A stretch of 64,000 nucleotides of DNA. Source: Zonotrichia leucophrys gambelii (lineage: Eukaryota > Chordata > Aves > Passeriformes > Passerellidae). The DNA is taken from contig NC_088178.1 of NCBI RefSeq assembly GCF_028769735.1, positions 25,441,357-25,505,356 of the forward strand, in the 5' to 3' direction. The notes beneath the pieces were generated by a model. That model made no database searches and was not told where the DNA came from. It saw nothing but the letters and a program-made list of their open reading frames with translations. Each line of letters begins with the position of its first letter. Positions within the stretch are counted from its first letter, which is position 1. The position numbers were made by a program, and so were the translations under genes. Positions 35,201 through 48,225 of this stretch are shown piece by piece.

Positions 35201-38200
35201 CCTGTGAGACAGAGATTTATGCACCTTGGCTCTCCAGTGGACTCAATGTGCTGAATTTGTTCTTAAAAACAACCAAATTCCCCCTGAAAAGCAACGTGTC
35301 ACATTTATCATAGAGGGAAGGGATGAGATCCAACCACACACCTCTGCTCAAAGAGCACCAGTGACAGCTGTAGAACCACGTGTTTAACTCAATACATAAA
35401 ACATCAGCAACATTTTGTAAAAATTCACACCTTGGCCATATGCAGACCCAAAGTAGGTGGACAAAACCTGCATGGAACTGATACTGCTTTGCAACTTTAA
35501 ATGTTTTCTGAAAGCAGTATGTGTCAGTGTAAATCCATCCTGCACTTAGCAATCAGTCACAGAGCCCTCTTAAACTTTGAGATGTCTGGGATTGTCCCCC
35601 TCAGAGACATTTCAGTTATCTGCTGTCTCTTTTGACTTGAGAATAAGTGTGAAATTGGAAATTTTATCACCAAACCCACAAGCTTTGCCAGATCCATTGC
35701 TGCTGGGAGCATGCTCTGTTTTCCTCATACTTACTCAACAAAGATAATGTGTGATACCTACTTACTGCTGAATTTCATGCAGTATATACACTACAAAATA
35801 TCTTCCTATGTGTTTTAAATTATGCACTGAATTCAAGCAAAGACATGCAAAGCCTTTCTGCTACTCCATTAAAATAGAATACCTTTTTCTCCCCAAGTAC
35901 AGCAGCTGTACTGCAGTGGCAACCACACCTGTTAAAATACAGAATGCTTATTTATAGAGCTCATTAAGGCAAATAATCACCATTTTGCAGACAGAATTCA
36001 CAAAAACACCAGGTTCAGAAATTTATCACAGCTAGGAAGGGACAGTGTTTATTTACACTAGAGCACCCCAGAGATTTACAGTCTTCTCTCAGAGAACTAG
36101 AACCATTAGAAACCATCACCATGGAGTCTTTCCCTCTTGATCATGTGTTATTTAGAAGGGAGGGGAGAAACAAGCCTGTCAGAGGCTACAGCAGGTATTA
36201 AAGATATACTCAAGCTGATGTGCAAAAGTATTTCAACTGCTGCTTACAGAGGTTGGTGGTTTTCAGCCCCACTGACTGCCAGAAAGTCCTCACAAGACAT
36301 TCTGAAACCAAAGGTGGTTCTTTCTGGTCCAAAAATCATTTTGCCCATGACTGAATATCCCCTGTCCCTTTATCTTTAAGATCAAATCAGTTTATACCTG
36401 CTACAAAGAAATCAACAAAATTCAAATCTATATTTCAGCTTTTAAATCACTTGGATCCAAACTAAACTGCAAGGTACTTTCATCAAAGGGTTAAAACACA
36501 TGCCTGAGTCTTGTCCCTGTATATTTAGTGCCATAATTTTGATTTTTTTTTTGAGTGTGCAGTTTTTATCATTTATAAAAACAATTAAAATGCTATGAAC
36601 TGATAAATTTTGCTTTCTTATTCACACTGTAGTAAAAACATAGAAGCATCTTTTTAACCATCTTAGCATATTAATGCCTTACAGTGGCCATTATATTAAG
36701 GCCAAGAGAATTATTAAAACACAATAGCATACTAGTGTCAAAAGCTGATACACAAATCTGCATTTTTGCACTTCTGCACAGTACAGTGTGATGAATTTGA
36801 CCAGGCTTGGTCACAGCAGCACCCTTTGGCTCAAAGTGTGGGATATGATACCATGACTCCCTCAGGAGAAGGCTGAAGGCAAACCTCAGAGCTGGCTTCA
36901 CAAACACTCATGTACAATTGTGTCTTAGCATTTCCTTATTCTGAGCTGACCTGAAAACATTTGTGACCACAGAACTCACATCTAAAAGTGGCAGCAACTC
37001 AAAGCAAACCTACCACTGTAAAACATTCAGAATTAAAAATAAAATATATAATCAGTGTTTCAGTGGCTTTTGAAATCATGAAGTGTTGTCAAATACTAAT
37101 TTCTGACAAGCATCAGCAGCACTGAGCAGAAGATGTTGAACTACCTCTGGGTCCTACCAGCTGTAGAAGAGCTCATTAAAAATGCATCCAAGAAAAAATT
37201 CTCTCATGGTACAAGTCAGGTTTTATTTAAACAAACTAAAAGACAGACAACTAAGAAACTACAGGGAGCCAGGCACATGCATGTCAGAATCCCCCAGGCT
37301 TTGTGCTGGAGAGCAATCCCTCAGCCCTGAGAGCCCAGGCTGGACTCTGCACAGAATATAAAGAGTTTTTCACTTCCCCACCCTGAACCGTTAATTCCTC
37401 AATCTGGAAAATGTTGTTGGGAGCTTAAATGATGAACCTCTAGTGCCACATCTCACCCAGCATGAATAACTCCTGAAGTTTCTCAGCTTCTCAGATTTTC
37501 CTCCATCTGTTGACTGCACTCACCTTCTAAGATTCATCTTAAAAGCTAAACAATCCAAATTCCAAATTCCCTGGTTTTGTTCTGCATCTGCCTGGGTTTG
37601 CTCCCCACCAGGGAGCTTTGTGGGGTTTATTGTGGAGGTCACAAGGCACCTCTGTCACAGCCCACACATCCCAAGAGCTGGACTGAAAGCTGAATAGTGA
37701 GTGAATACAGCAGGAAATAGAGCAAGGGAGGTGTGTGGGGAGGGAGGAATTGAGAAGCTTCCTATGGTGAAGGACCAGCCTGTTCCTTGGCTCCTTGCAA
37801 ACGTTCAGGTTCTCATCACGGAGTCTGTAAGTCTAAACCAAAATATCACCTTTCCTCCCAACTCCCCACAACCTCTGTTTTCAATCAGTCAGACACCAAA
37901 TACAGGTGAGCTTGTCATGGGCTTGTTCTGGCAGTTATTGCACTGCAGCATCCCCTGTTTCCCCACACATGGAGTGCAACATCTCTCTGTGAGAAATGGT
38001 CTTTTTGCCTGTGGTAACACAATGGCCAATACACAACACAGTCCCAATCACACTGATAATAAAAGCCCAAATGACATTATGTTACTATAGTCAGGCTAGT
38101 CCTTACATTTCTCACCCAACTTGCTGGCCCATCTCTATTTCTATCCCAAAAACTGCAAACAGTATCTTTTTGACAAGCCAGAATAAATATGCTCATCAAT

Positions 38201-39325
38201 CCTACTGTGTTTGTATCCACATAAAGAATTTCCAGAAGCAACAGATAAAGCAGGAGTGACTGAAGGGCACAGCAGGGCACAAAGGGCCAGCAAAGCTTTG
38301 CTCTCCTTTCACTTCTGCATCCTCACTTTGGTAGGACAAGCCCCAGAGATGTCTATTCATATGCAACGTGAGGTCTCCTTTTCCTTCCCCATGCCAAAAA
38401 TAATGCGTTACCATCTGTTCACAGCTAACAGACATGAACTGCTTCCACAATGATCCTGTGTAAGAGCTCACCAGCCCAAGGCAGGCTCTGTCCAACACAA
38501 ACACAGCCTGAGACAAAGCCCATGCAGAGGCACAATGGCATCCATGCCCTCAGCCATGCGTGTCCATGGTGTCACAGCAAGGGGAGCAGGGTTAATCACA
38601 GAGCTGCTTCCCAAGAGCCTTCCCGAGCTGCACTGCCTCGTTCTGCTTCATTATTTATAACACCCAAATCTCTCTCGTAAGCAGCCAGTGCAAAGGCACT
38701 GACAAGAAGGGAATGTGAATGGAAAGCTTCGTAAACACACAAGAAATAATGTCAAAAAACCACAACAAATTTCTAAGAAATGGGAGCTCAGAACTTCAAA
38801 GTCAAGTCAAGCGAAAAGCAACCTGTCAGGGCAGGAACAAAGGGAGCTGGTGCTGCGTGCACAGCAATTACTCCATCTGCAAACTCTGCTGAAGAGCAGA
38901 ACTGACTATAAAAAGAATCCTGCAATGCAAGCCCTCCCTGCTAGTCAAATGAAGGAAATACATCCTTCCAAAGACAATATAAGCAAATGAGGGGAGAAAG
39001 TCAAGGGAACAGAACAACAGGAACGTCCCAAAATACTTCTTATAGTCAAGCTCCTGATTTTATGGGTATAATTGAGCTCCCAGAACTGCAGAGTCACTGT
39101 TGCTGCATGGTCATCATTAGCTGCGAATGTTTCTTGAAGTTATTTGGCTCAGAGAAAGAAAGAGAACATCAAGTACACAAAGTTGTGCTACTGGCATCAA
39201 AACACTGAAATAAAAGCAGTGTATAATGAGAATTTTTCTTGGTGTTCACAATTCTGCTGCAAGTGGAAATGAAAATAAAAATAATTGTGCCTAAAGTCAG
39301 AATTACCTAACAATTTTAAGGCCTA
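29297..39325 (-). other. Unique intronic sequence, no gene recognised
   Basis: About 10 kb of mostly AT-rich unique sequence. The longest frame is 200 codons on the plus strand at 33381-33983, and it has no domain and low-complexity composition. No CR1, LTR, RNA gene or LDLa-like exon is seen. Presumed intron 2 of LRP8. Confidence 0.5.
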
Positions 39326-39391
39326 TATCAATGATGACCATTGTTTCATTGCATCAATAATGTTTCATTGTATCAATAATGACCATTGTTT
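39326..39391. repeat. Nested short tandem duplication
   Basis: A 19-bp unit tgtttcattgcatcaataa is present twice in tandem (39342-39360 and 39361-39379) with one difference. The pair is bracketed by a 21-bp near-repeat beginning tatcaatgatgaccattgtt (39326-39346 and 39371-39391) with one mismatch. This suggests two duplication steps. Confidence 0.9.
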
Positions 39392-39540
39392 TGAATGACT
39401 TATACAGAAATAGACACTCCAGCATAAGCCTAAACACCTTATCAATATGGACCAAACCCAGCTGTTTTTCTTAAGATCTAAAAATATACTGCAATTCCCA
39501 TACACAATAATAGGATTCAGGCACTGAAATAAGTTGTATA

Positions 39541-39680
39541 GGGAAGTGCTGGAATTCCCATCCCTGGAAGTGTTCAAAAAGTGTGTGAATGTGGCACTTG
39601 GGGGTGTGGTTTAGCAGTGGTGGTGGGTTAACAGCTGGACCTGGTGATCTCAGAGATCTTTTCCAACCTTAATGATCGTC
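39541..39680 (+). mobile_element. CR1 LINE 3' end, diverged
   Basis: Shows the CR1 terminal region: 'ggaattcccatccctggaag', 'tgttcaaaaagtgtgtgaat', 'gtggcacttgggggtgtggt', 'ggtgatctcagagatctttt' and 'ccaaccttaatgat'. The ATTCTRTR-type tail is lost. The copy is truncated to about 140 bp and antisense to LRP8. Confidence 0.88.
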
Positions 39681-42600
39681 CAGTAGCATTTATATTCACA
39701 GCACTCAGGATGTAGCTCCTCCTGACACCCCCAAATTTAAAAAAGATGGAGCTGAAATGATTTCCACTATCCCAGGAACACGAGGGTGCCTCTAACACTT
39801 GCAGGGCTGCCAGCTGGCCATGCAGGTGCCCTCTGCAAGTTCAGCTGCAAGGAGCTCTCTGGCATTCTCCTGTGGAAAGCCTGCAGAAAGCAAGACAGGG
39901 TTTCAGTTCCTCCCTCCAGACCCTCCTTGCACTCACTCAGGGCTCACCAAGCAGGCACCAGAGCCTGTTTGCAGTGCTCAAGTCAGTGCCCCTGCTCCAG
40001 GCTGAACTTCCAAGCACACCTCAGAATGGCAGAGTGGGCATCACTTCTGCAGCTGCCACGGGCAGCCCTGGGCACAGCAGCACACGGGCTGGCAGAGGAG
40101 CCTGCACTGCTGCTCATCTCATTCACCTCAGTGCTCACAACAGCTCTTCCTCAGGGGTCTGCCTGGCGTGGGGTGCTGGGATTGGAATGCTTTCCTTATC
40201 GTTTCCTGTCCTGGATAACCACACACCAACAGCAATCAGTTCATGGGCCAGAGATGCATGACAGAACTTGCTCTGTTTCTAAACTAACTCATGTGGAAGT
40301 TTTCTAAGATCAGCTGATTCACAGGGAAGACCAACGGTGTGTTTCTCAGCTGCCACTAGGCCTAAATGCAAGGAAACTTTTTTCCACATTAAACTGGTAC
40401 ATTCACATCCCTGATGAGGAAATCATTCCTGTCTACTTCAGCCTCTCAGGTTTTCTTTAATATATTCACGCCTCCATCATCACTTGAGCTTAACAAGCAT
40501 GACTTCAGCTAGGAAATTTACATCTTTTTGGGAAAGCAATGGAGGGGAGATTTCCACTTAATCCTGTATATACTGTGGTAAAAATTAGTTCTTTTGTTCC
40601 ATTAAAATGAAGCCCCAAAATACTAAACCAGTACTTTTTTTTCCTTAATTATTCCTGTTGTTGCAGAAGCACCAGCACACACGTCACTGGAATAGAAAGA
40701 TCAGTCTTGTAGGTAATAAGTTTTATTGAGTTCTTGGAACCATATCATCCGTCCACCAGACTTTTTAATTTGCCACATGACTGGTTCACTGTAACATCAG
40801 CTCTTGGAGTACTTGGGTAGGAGGGAATTCATGCTGAGTGCTTTCCTGAGCCAAACAAAAGTATTTTTCAATGTGTATATAGATTAGAGAACACTTTTTT
40901 TCCTCTTCCAGCAGTATTTACATCACTTTTTATCACTTTAGAAGCAGATGACTAATTTATATATAGCTATTTCCATGCAAACTATACTTGCATCTTGTTT
41001 AACCTCACTAAAAAAATAAAAGCAAACTCTCCAGAGTTCATATTCTAAGCATGGGGAGGAAACTTCCATACTGGTGAGACCAACTACTGGGAAGTTCACA
41101 TCACAATCCTGTAAAAACCACACTCCACCTGCATGGACAGTACTCAGGGCTGAGGGCCAAGTCTTGTACTTAGTGAACTCAAAATAAAAAAACAAACTCA
41201 GACAAAATGAGAACAGAAGGAATCCCAGGAACCTGCAGAGTCTGACAGATGTGGGTCCTTGCAAAATTCAACATTTTCCTTTTCACCTGCTTGTATGGAT
41301 CAACACCACAGCATCAGGAGCAATTCCTGCTGAGGGCTCTCTGTGTCCCTCGGGGCCTGCAGAGGTCCAAGGGTGACAGTACAGCTGGCAAGGGCACAAA
41401 GGGACACAAATTAGTGGCACTTCTGACAAGCTGTGATACCTTTAAAAGTGACAAATCCTGGGACTTTTATACATATCCTGTATTATTAAGAACAGCCAAG
41501 CATCCTCAGATTTGGGGACTTTTGAAATCCTGATTTCAATTGCCATTGCTAAACTTTACTTTCTCATCAGTCCATTCCTCCTAAAGTAGTCAAATCCAAA
41601 GCTAGAGAGAGAGGAAAAAATTGTAAAATCAAAGAATCAACCTGTCCTTCCCACCCTCAGTCCACTCACAGCACCCAAAGTGTTCAAATAGGATCTGGTA
41701 TTCAGAACCAAAATGGAAAGGTCTTACTTTGCACAAGTAAAATCCTGATCCCTTCTCCCATCATCTTGAGTTTCTCACTCTTTCACTGTCCTAACACATT
41801 TAAATGTTTAAATATATATAGTATCTGTATCACAGTGTAGAACTCATGGGGGAGGACCCCAACCACTCAACTGGACATTTGTAATCTTCATTTTGCAACA
41901 GTAATTATGTTAAGTGATGAAATTATTTAAGCTCCATCAATGTAAGTCACATTTAACTCAAGTGAAGGACAAACACAAAATTCTCTAACAATAGGCAAGA
42001 GGGATTTAATTGAAATTGATGTAACTTCTGCCTACACACAAACCTCTGGTAGGTAGAATACCTGTGTACTAAGTGGAATATTTATCTTGAAAAAGGGATG
42101 AATTTAGCAGTATTAATCCTAAATAGATGACAGAATTGTAATTGGTTTTGTGGAATAAAGAAAAAAGGCAATTAATTTCAACTTGCATTGAACAAGATAC
42201 ATCAGGGTAAAATATTGACAAAGCAGTGATTCTGTTCCCCTATGCAGAATGCCAACTGGCACTCACTTTGAAAATGCCAGTGTAAAAACACAAACCAAAA
42301 TAAGAATAAAGAAATCAACCATTTAAAGGACTACATTGCACATTACTGCATCACAAGCAAATGACTTTCTTTGCAGAAATAGGAGAAGAGAAAGACACTA
42401 CTGGATTTAAGAGAAGCAGCCTCCTACTTTTTCAAACATATGTGTGTAAACATGGAAGTATCCACTCATGTTTGTACTTCCCCTTTGTGGGCACAACCTG
42501 TGAGACCTCAGGGACTGAGTACAAAAGTCAGAAACCCGGACAATTCACTGGTCCTGTGTTCAAAAGGCACAGGAGCACAGTATGTGCTGGTGCCATACTC

Positions 42601-42838
42601 CTTTGTTATTCAATATCATTCTATGATGACAGAACTGTGTTCAATACAATGATTTGGAGGACATCACCCCTCACTCCCCTTCCAGGGAAAGCCACAAAGG
42701 GACAACAGGGTGACCTTTAAACAAGCCCAGAGTCACAGGTACCACAGGCACAGCCCAACAAACCTGTCCCTGCAGAGCCTTGGGAACCAAAGCAGCCCTT
42801 GTTCATGGCCTAGGGATGCTCCTGTGGGGAGCTGGGGT
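39681..42838 (-). other. Unique sequence; GC-richer at 39780-40240
   Basis: No gene is recognised. The GC-richer part at 39780-40240 is open in several overlapping plus-strand frames, which argues for composition rather than coding. The remainder is AT-rich unique sequence. Confidence 0.5.
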
Positions 42839-42900
42839 CTGTGACATTACCAGGCTGTGACATTACCAGGCTGTGACGTTACCAGGCTGTGACATTCCCA
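42839..42900 (+). repeat. Short tandem repeat, 16-bp unit, nearly 4 copies
   Basis: The unit ctgtgacattaccagg is repeated three times in full, with one A-to-G change in the third copy, plus a fourth partial copy ending 'cattccca'. Copies are almost identical, so the expansion is probably recent and may be length-polymorphic. Confidence 0.93.
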
Positions 42901-43994
42901 GTGCCTTAAACTGCTGCCTCCATGTGAGGAGGGATGATCCAGACCTCCATCCTTCACCCACACAAGGTTCTAAACTTCTCCCAGATGGAGCAGCAGTGGC
43001 TGGACAAAGCTCAACACTTCACAGCTTCCATCACTGCCCAGCAAGTCCCTCCACACCCATGTTCTCCTTCCAACACTGCCTGCAAAACACAGGCTTGGAA
43101 GAACAAGAACCATCCATAACTTCAGTGCTGGGATTTCTCTGCTCAGCAGGGATCAGCTGTGATCAAGGAGCACAGGATGGGTCCTCTCCCAAGAGCCAGA
43201 GACCCAAACACACCCAGCTGGCACCACACAGCAGCCTCAGCACCACTGGCAGCAAGATGAGCATCCTGTGAGAGCAGTTCTTGTGTGAGCTGAGTGCATC
43301 TCAGTTCTTGCTCGCAGGTTCCCCCTGAAGCAAGTCTATTACACACTTCTTTAGAAAACACACAGTAGTTTAGAAACTACTGCTCTAAAAGAGCATTAAG
43401 TTTATAAAATCACACATTCAAAGTAAACTGTCAAGCAAGATTTCCTGAACAACCTTAATTGAGCTCCCTTGTGTATTTACAGCATAATAGACTTATATAT
43501 TCCTGGGCTATTTTCCTTCCCTACCATCTGAGCCTCATTTGTAGAGCACAGAGTTGCAGGGAGGGAGGGAATATTGCTCTTCATCTTAATACTACACCTG
43601 GTTATTAGATCTTCAGCAAACATTATCCAGTTTTTCTACCTAATGCAAAGCTGACAATTCCCTTTCGACATTTTATATTGCTCTCCCAACAGTCCCTAAC
43701 TCATTTTCACCAAAAATGCAAATGTAGTAAATAAGCAATAAAATAAGCCCCATCAACTGCACTCAGAAGAGGCCAGATGAAAAGGTCACAGACTGGCAAA
43801 TGTTAAAACATGGAAAAGCTTGTCAGATAAATCTGAAGTGTCAGATGAGCCCTTGCTATACAATTACTACCAGCTATGTGTAATTTTTAGAAATGATCAA
43901 CTGTGAGAATCAAGCTCTTAATCATTCCAGGCAGAGACAATTTCAGCTTCTGCTGCAGGTGCCCCCTGGCTCACTGCAACCCAGGGGCCTCTCT
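42901..43994. other. Unique sequence between two tandem repeats
   Basis: A plus-strand frame of 132 codons (42873-43271) overlaps the end of the 16-bp repeat and has no recognisable domain. Nothing else is seen. Confidence 0.5.
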
Positions 43995-44350
43995 GTGTCA
44001 CACAACAGCAACCCAAAATGCACCAAACACATCATTTCCAATTCTGTGTCCACAACAGCCATCCCAAAATGCACCAAACACGTCCTTTCCAACTCTGTGT
44101 CACACAACATCAACCCAAAATGCACCAAACACGTCCTTTCCAATTCTGTGTCACACAACAGCAACCCAAAATGCACCAAACACATCATTTCCAATTCTGT
44201 GTCCACAACAGCATCCAAATGCACAAACACATAATTTCCAATTCTGTGTCACACAACCATCCCAAAATGCACCAAACACATCATTTCCAACTCTGTGTCA
44301 CACAACAGCCATCCCAAAATGCACCAAACACGTCCTTTCCAGGCAATTCG
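43995..44350 (+). repeat. Minisatellite, 51-bp unit, 7 copies
   Basis: The unit begins gtgtcacacaacagcaaccc, continues aaaatgcaccaaacacatca and ends tttccaattct (51 bp). Copies 1-4 are full length or nearly so, copies 5 and 6 have small deletions, and copy 7 carries a short insertion before its end. Variants alternate between 'cacatcattt' and 'cacgtccttt' and between 'aattct' and 'aactct', which suggests higher-order exchange among copies. Because 51 is a multiple of 3 and the unit lacks stops in several frames on both strands, it yields apparent 17-residue repeat peptides (for example PKMHQTRPFQFCVTQ). I treat these as an artefact of the repeat. Confidence 0.97.
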
Positions 44351-47300
44351 GTGTCAGCAGTTCCTATGAGCACTTGGGATTTGTTCTTCCCTCGCTGCCT
44401 GGGTTGCAAATAAATTTCTTTCTGTGCTCTCTAATTTTTTCTGAAGTCAGCAGTATGGTAATCCTTGGAGAGTTCCCAAGCTGCTCTTTAGGGAAGTAGT
44501 TAAAAACAGGAGTGTTTGCCAAACATTATTCTTGCTATAGGTCTTAGAAAAAAAGAAAGCAAATTTCTGATATTAATTTTGAAGCAAAATTATACTGTTG
44601 TGAAAATATAATCACATTACTGTGTATAAATTTGCAAGTATTTTTCAAGCATTCTGCTCTAAGATGAGCTGTAAAAGGAAGAAAATTTATTACTGCACCC
44701 TTTTTTCTCCCCCTTCTTGATTTTATGAACTGCAAGGGAAGTTTTCCCACACAAACCCCATTTTTTTCCCCCGCCTTTTTTGTTAGAATTAAACATTCAG
44801 GTCTCATCTCCCTCAACGTGTCAGAACTAGCAAGCTTATGTTATCACGGGGAGCAAACAAAATCTGATTAACTGCAATGGAGGGGATTTCTTTTTAGTAG
44901 CATTTAAACCTATTAGATGGCAACAAGAAACTTCTGTTTCATTAAAAACACTTGAGAGAAAAAGCTTGTTGCTAAGTTCAGCAACATTGCACTGTCAGTA
45001 ATGCACTGAAAGCTCTTAATCCATAGCCATGGATGGCACAAAGAAACCCTCCCACAAAGAACAGATGAACCAGCAACAGTTGAGGGGGGAAAGCTGCATG
45101 AAACCAGACAAAAAACAATTAAAAAATAAAAAGGAAAAAGAAAAAAAGATATTAAAATGTTTAAAAGGTTGCTGGGTTTAGCAGAACTAAACTGATTTCT
45201 ATTCTCTAATGTGCTTTCCTTTACCAAATGTATTCAAACTTTATCTGTTTTCAACACAAGTGCCAACAGGCTGTGTACAGAGTGGAAGTGCCCATGTAAT
45301 TCAGATATAATTTAGCAGCTAAATTATCTTTGCGGTGAAGGTCCATTACTAAATCACTTCACTGGAAAATGAATAATAATGGAAGGGTTAGTAGCATCTC
45401 TTGGACATATATGCATTTCTCCTTAGCATGTTTTTGATATTCAAGTGCCTCCTTCAGCCTGTGCCAGCTAAGTCAGTAAATTCACATTAACTTGCTTCAG
45501 AATACACAGGACAATCTGCTTGAAAAGAATTTACAAACCAAGGATGGACTGAAATCTTGGCCTCACACTTACAGGATCAAATACTCCACCTGAAGTTCAT
45601 TCCACAGCCAGTGAAAATGCAGACTAATTTTTTTAACAAAAAACCCCCATAAATAAGAGAGGAAAGTCAAAAAGCAAATTAATGCAAAAAATGCAGGGCA
45701 GGAGTACTTGAAAGCAGCACTCAAGCAAGGTGATACAAGAAGACATTTTTCAGGCAGCAAAATTAAAGACTAAAGACATTTTTAAAACACTAAAAGTGAC
45801 AGAAATAATGTAGAAAGTGCTCAAAAATAGCTACAATTCCACAACAGAAGATAACAAAATGCTTCAATTTTACTGAGTAACACAAGGCTGTTCCACAGCA
45901 CTTATTAAATTTAGACATTTTAAGGCAAGTAACCTGCACTCAAGAGTTTAAAAGAGCTGGCTGAGGGGAGGCAACAAAAAATACTGGTTATTTTCATTAA
46001 ATCTTAAAATACCTATGTCATTCCAGCAGACTCAAAGAAAGCTAATCTTATGTCAGAATTTAAATACAATGAATAAGTGTTTATTGACCTGTCAACCTAA
46101 TACCAGTTCTAGCTAAGCTAAGGCAGGGAATTATATTTGCCTTTAATTTTAGGACAACCAACAGCAGTTTATAAAATGAGATCCTGTCAGGCTAACCAGT
46201 TGTTTTACTTGGTGGGCTTCAAGCCTTGCAGAAATAACAGGGTTTGTAGCTTATCACAGCAGATGGGAAGAGTAATTTCATTAGTGGCTGGGAGCACCTA
46301 CCTGGCAAACAAAAAGGGGGCCTTAGAAGGTTCATTTAGTGGAGTTGGCAACTCTACTGTGCTCCAGTGACTTCAGGTTCAAGGGAAGCTCAGACTGGAA
46401 GTGCTACATCATTTCCAGGAGCCAGGAAATCTCAGGACAGCGTTGCAGAACACAGTGCTGGTTCTGCAGCAAGAAGCTGCTAAATTAAAATTGGGTCTTT
46501 GAAAGGATGAAAGGAAGAAGAAAAAAGGGAATTACCTGTCTGCAAAGCAAAGAGCAAATCCTGGACAATCACACAGATAACAGCTCTGCTCTCATTGTGC
46601 CCAAGCCCATTTCAAAACATGAGAATGTTCAAGAAAGATTTATCCTTCCATGTGGGCTCCTCCATGGGCCCCTCATGGATGGACTCAGGGCAGGCCCTCA
46701 CAGACAGAGAGGGACATGTTCACAGAGAAACAGATGCTAATGCACCACTGAGATCGCCCTTCCAGAACAGCTATTAAAGCAATGAAATGAAAACGAACAC
46801 TTATCTAGGTACTGCAAATTGATATTATGAAAATGAGTCCTGAAGTTGTTCCATAATTTCACGTGCTTCATAAACCATTAAATACTGGGATGTAATGAGG
46901 TATCGCTTAAAACAGTCAGGAAAGATCACTGCCAAATAAACTAACCAACAGCTGAGCCTGGGCCTTGGTTACACGGAGCAGGGACCGCTGGTTCTGTCAC
47001 ACAAAAGTCACCGTCTGTCACATCAGAAGGAACCGTGAGGCGGGAAATGAGGAAATGACGAGGTGACAATGTCCCTCCAGGGCAGCACCTCCTGCCGTGC
47101 CGGGCAGGGCAGGGCAGGACACAGAGCCCGAGCTGAAACCCAGGCGTGAGTCAGGGTCCAAAGGCACCCGGGTGCAGTGAAATCCCCTCAGGAGCCTGCA
47201 GGCCAGCGTGAGGGCAGCACACACTGAGGGGAACAGGCAGGGACTGCTTGGGAGAACAAGTGGAAGATGCTGTTCATATAAAGAAAATATATAAAATATA

Positions 47301-48197
47301 TAGTCAAATGCTAACATCTGACAGTAGTTCAAGAGATGCTGCAATTAGTTTGCTTATGCTTGAAGAATTACTCCTAAAGAACACAAGTTTCCAGAGGACT
47401 GGCCCATTTTTGCTTCCACTGCAGTCACCAGAGCATTTGCTGTTGATCTCATGGGGAAAGGCTCCCAGTCACCAGCAGAGGTTCTGCCTCCATACAGACA
47501 CAGTAGCAAGCATGTCTTTGGGTTGGACACAAGCAAAGGTGTGGACCCTTTTATAAACGTATCACCTTTATAAAACCTCCCAGCTGCTCCACTACTCCCT
47601 TCCAGCTTCAAACAACTCAAATCCCTGCTGAATGCACCAGGTCTGCTGCACACCATCCTCAAGCACTAATCCCAGCAGAATTCAGGGGGTTTGGAAGAGC
47701 CAGGCTGCACAGCTCCAGAATAGAGACCAGACAGCCTTTGTAAACTACAGCCAGGCAAAACTGAAGAATTTCTGGAGAGAGCTTAAATAAAACTATCTAT
47801 AGGTATCACTAGTGCTCAGATACAGCCAAAGCCACGTTTGAAGCTTTGTGCTACATTTTGCCTCATTTTTCAATGTGTTTGGAACATTAAGGCAGTTTGT
47901 AATGTATATAAAACCTGTGAACACAAGTGGGTATCTTACAGCGTGGGGTTATTTTTACTTGAACTTGATTGAAATGGCCTACATAGCTTATGGCTAATGC
48001 AGCCTTCCCAAATTATAGCTTTCCCAAAGGTATGTTGATACACCCTTGATGTTACATCAGGTGCAGTGCAGGTATCATGGGTTGGGCTTTCCATCCTTAA
48101 CAACTTTTGCCAAACAAATAATTTCAAATGCAGTGTCCTACATATGGTCTATAGCACAGGCTGTACATTTTGTTCCATCACCCTGAAGTTAGACAAC

Positions 48198-48225
48198 ATA
48201 TATCAGTCTCAATATATCAGTCTCA
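48198..48225. repeat. Exact 14-bp direct duplication
   Basis: The sequence atatatcagtctca occurs twice back to back without mismatch. A simple local slippage or duplication event explains it. Confidence 0.9.

Noticed and set aside
43995..44350. CRISPR-like array
   Set aside because: The repeats are directly tandem with no unique spacers, and the genome is a vertebrate.
43893..44499. Plus-strand frames of 113-198 codons with 16-17-residue repeats (PKMHQTRPFQFCVTQ type)
   Set aside because: They follow the 51-bp minisatellite, and three overlapping frames and the minus strand are open across the same bases.
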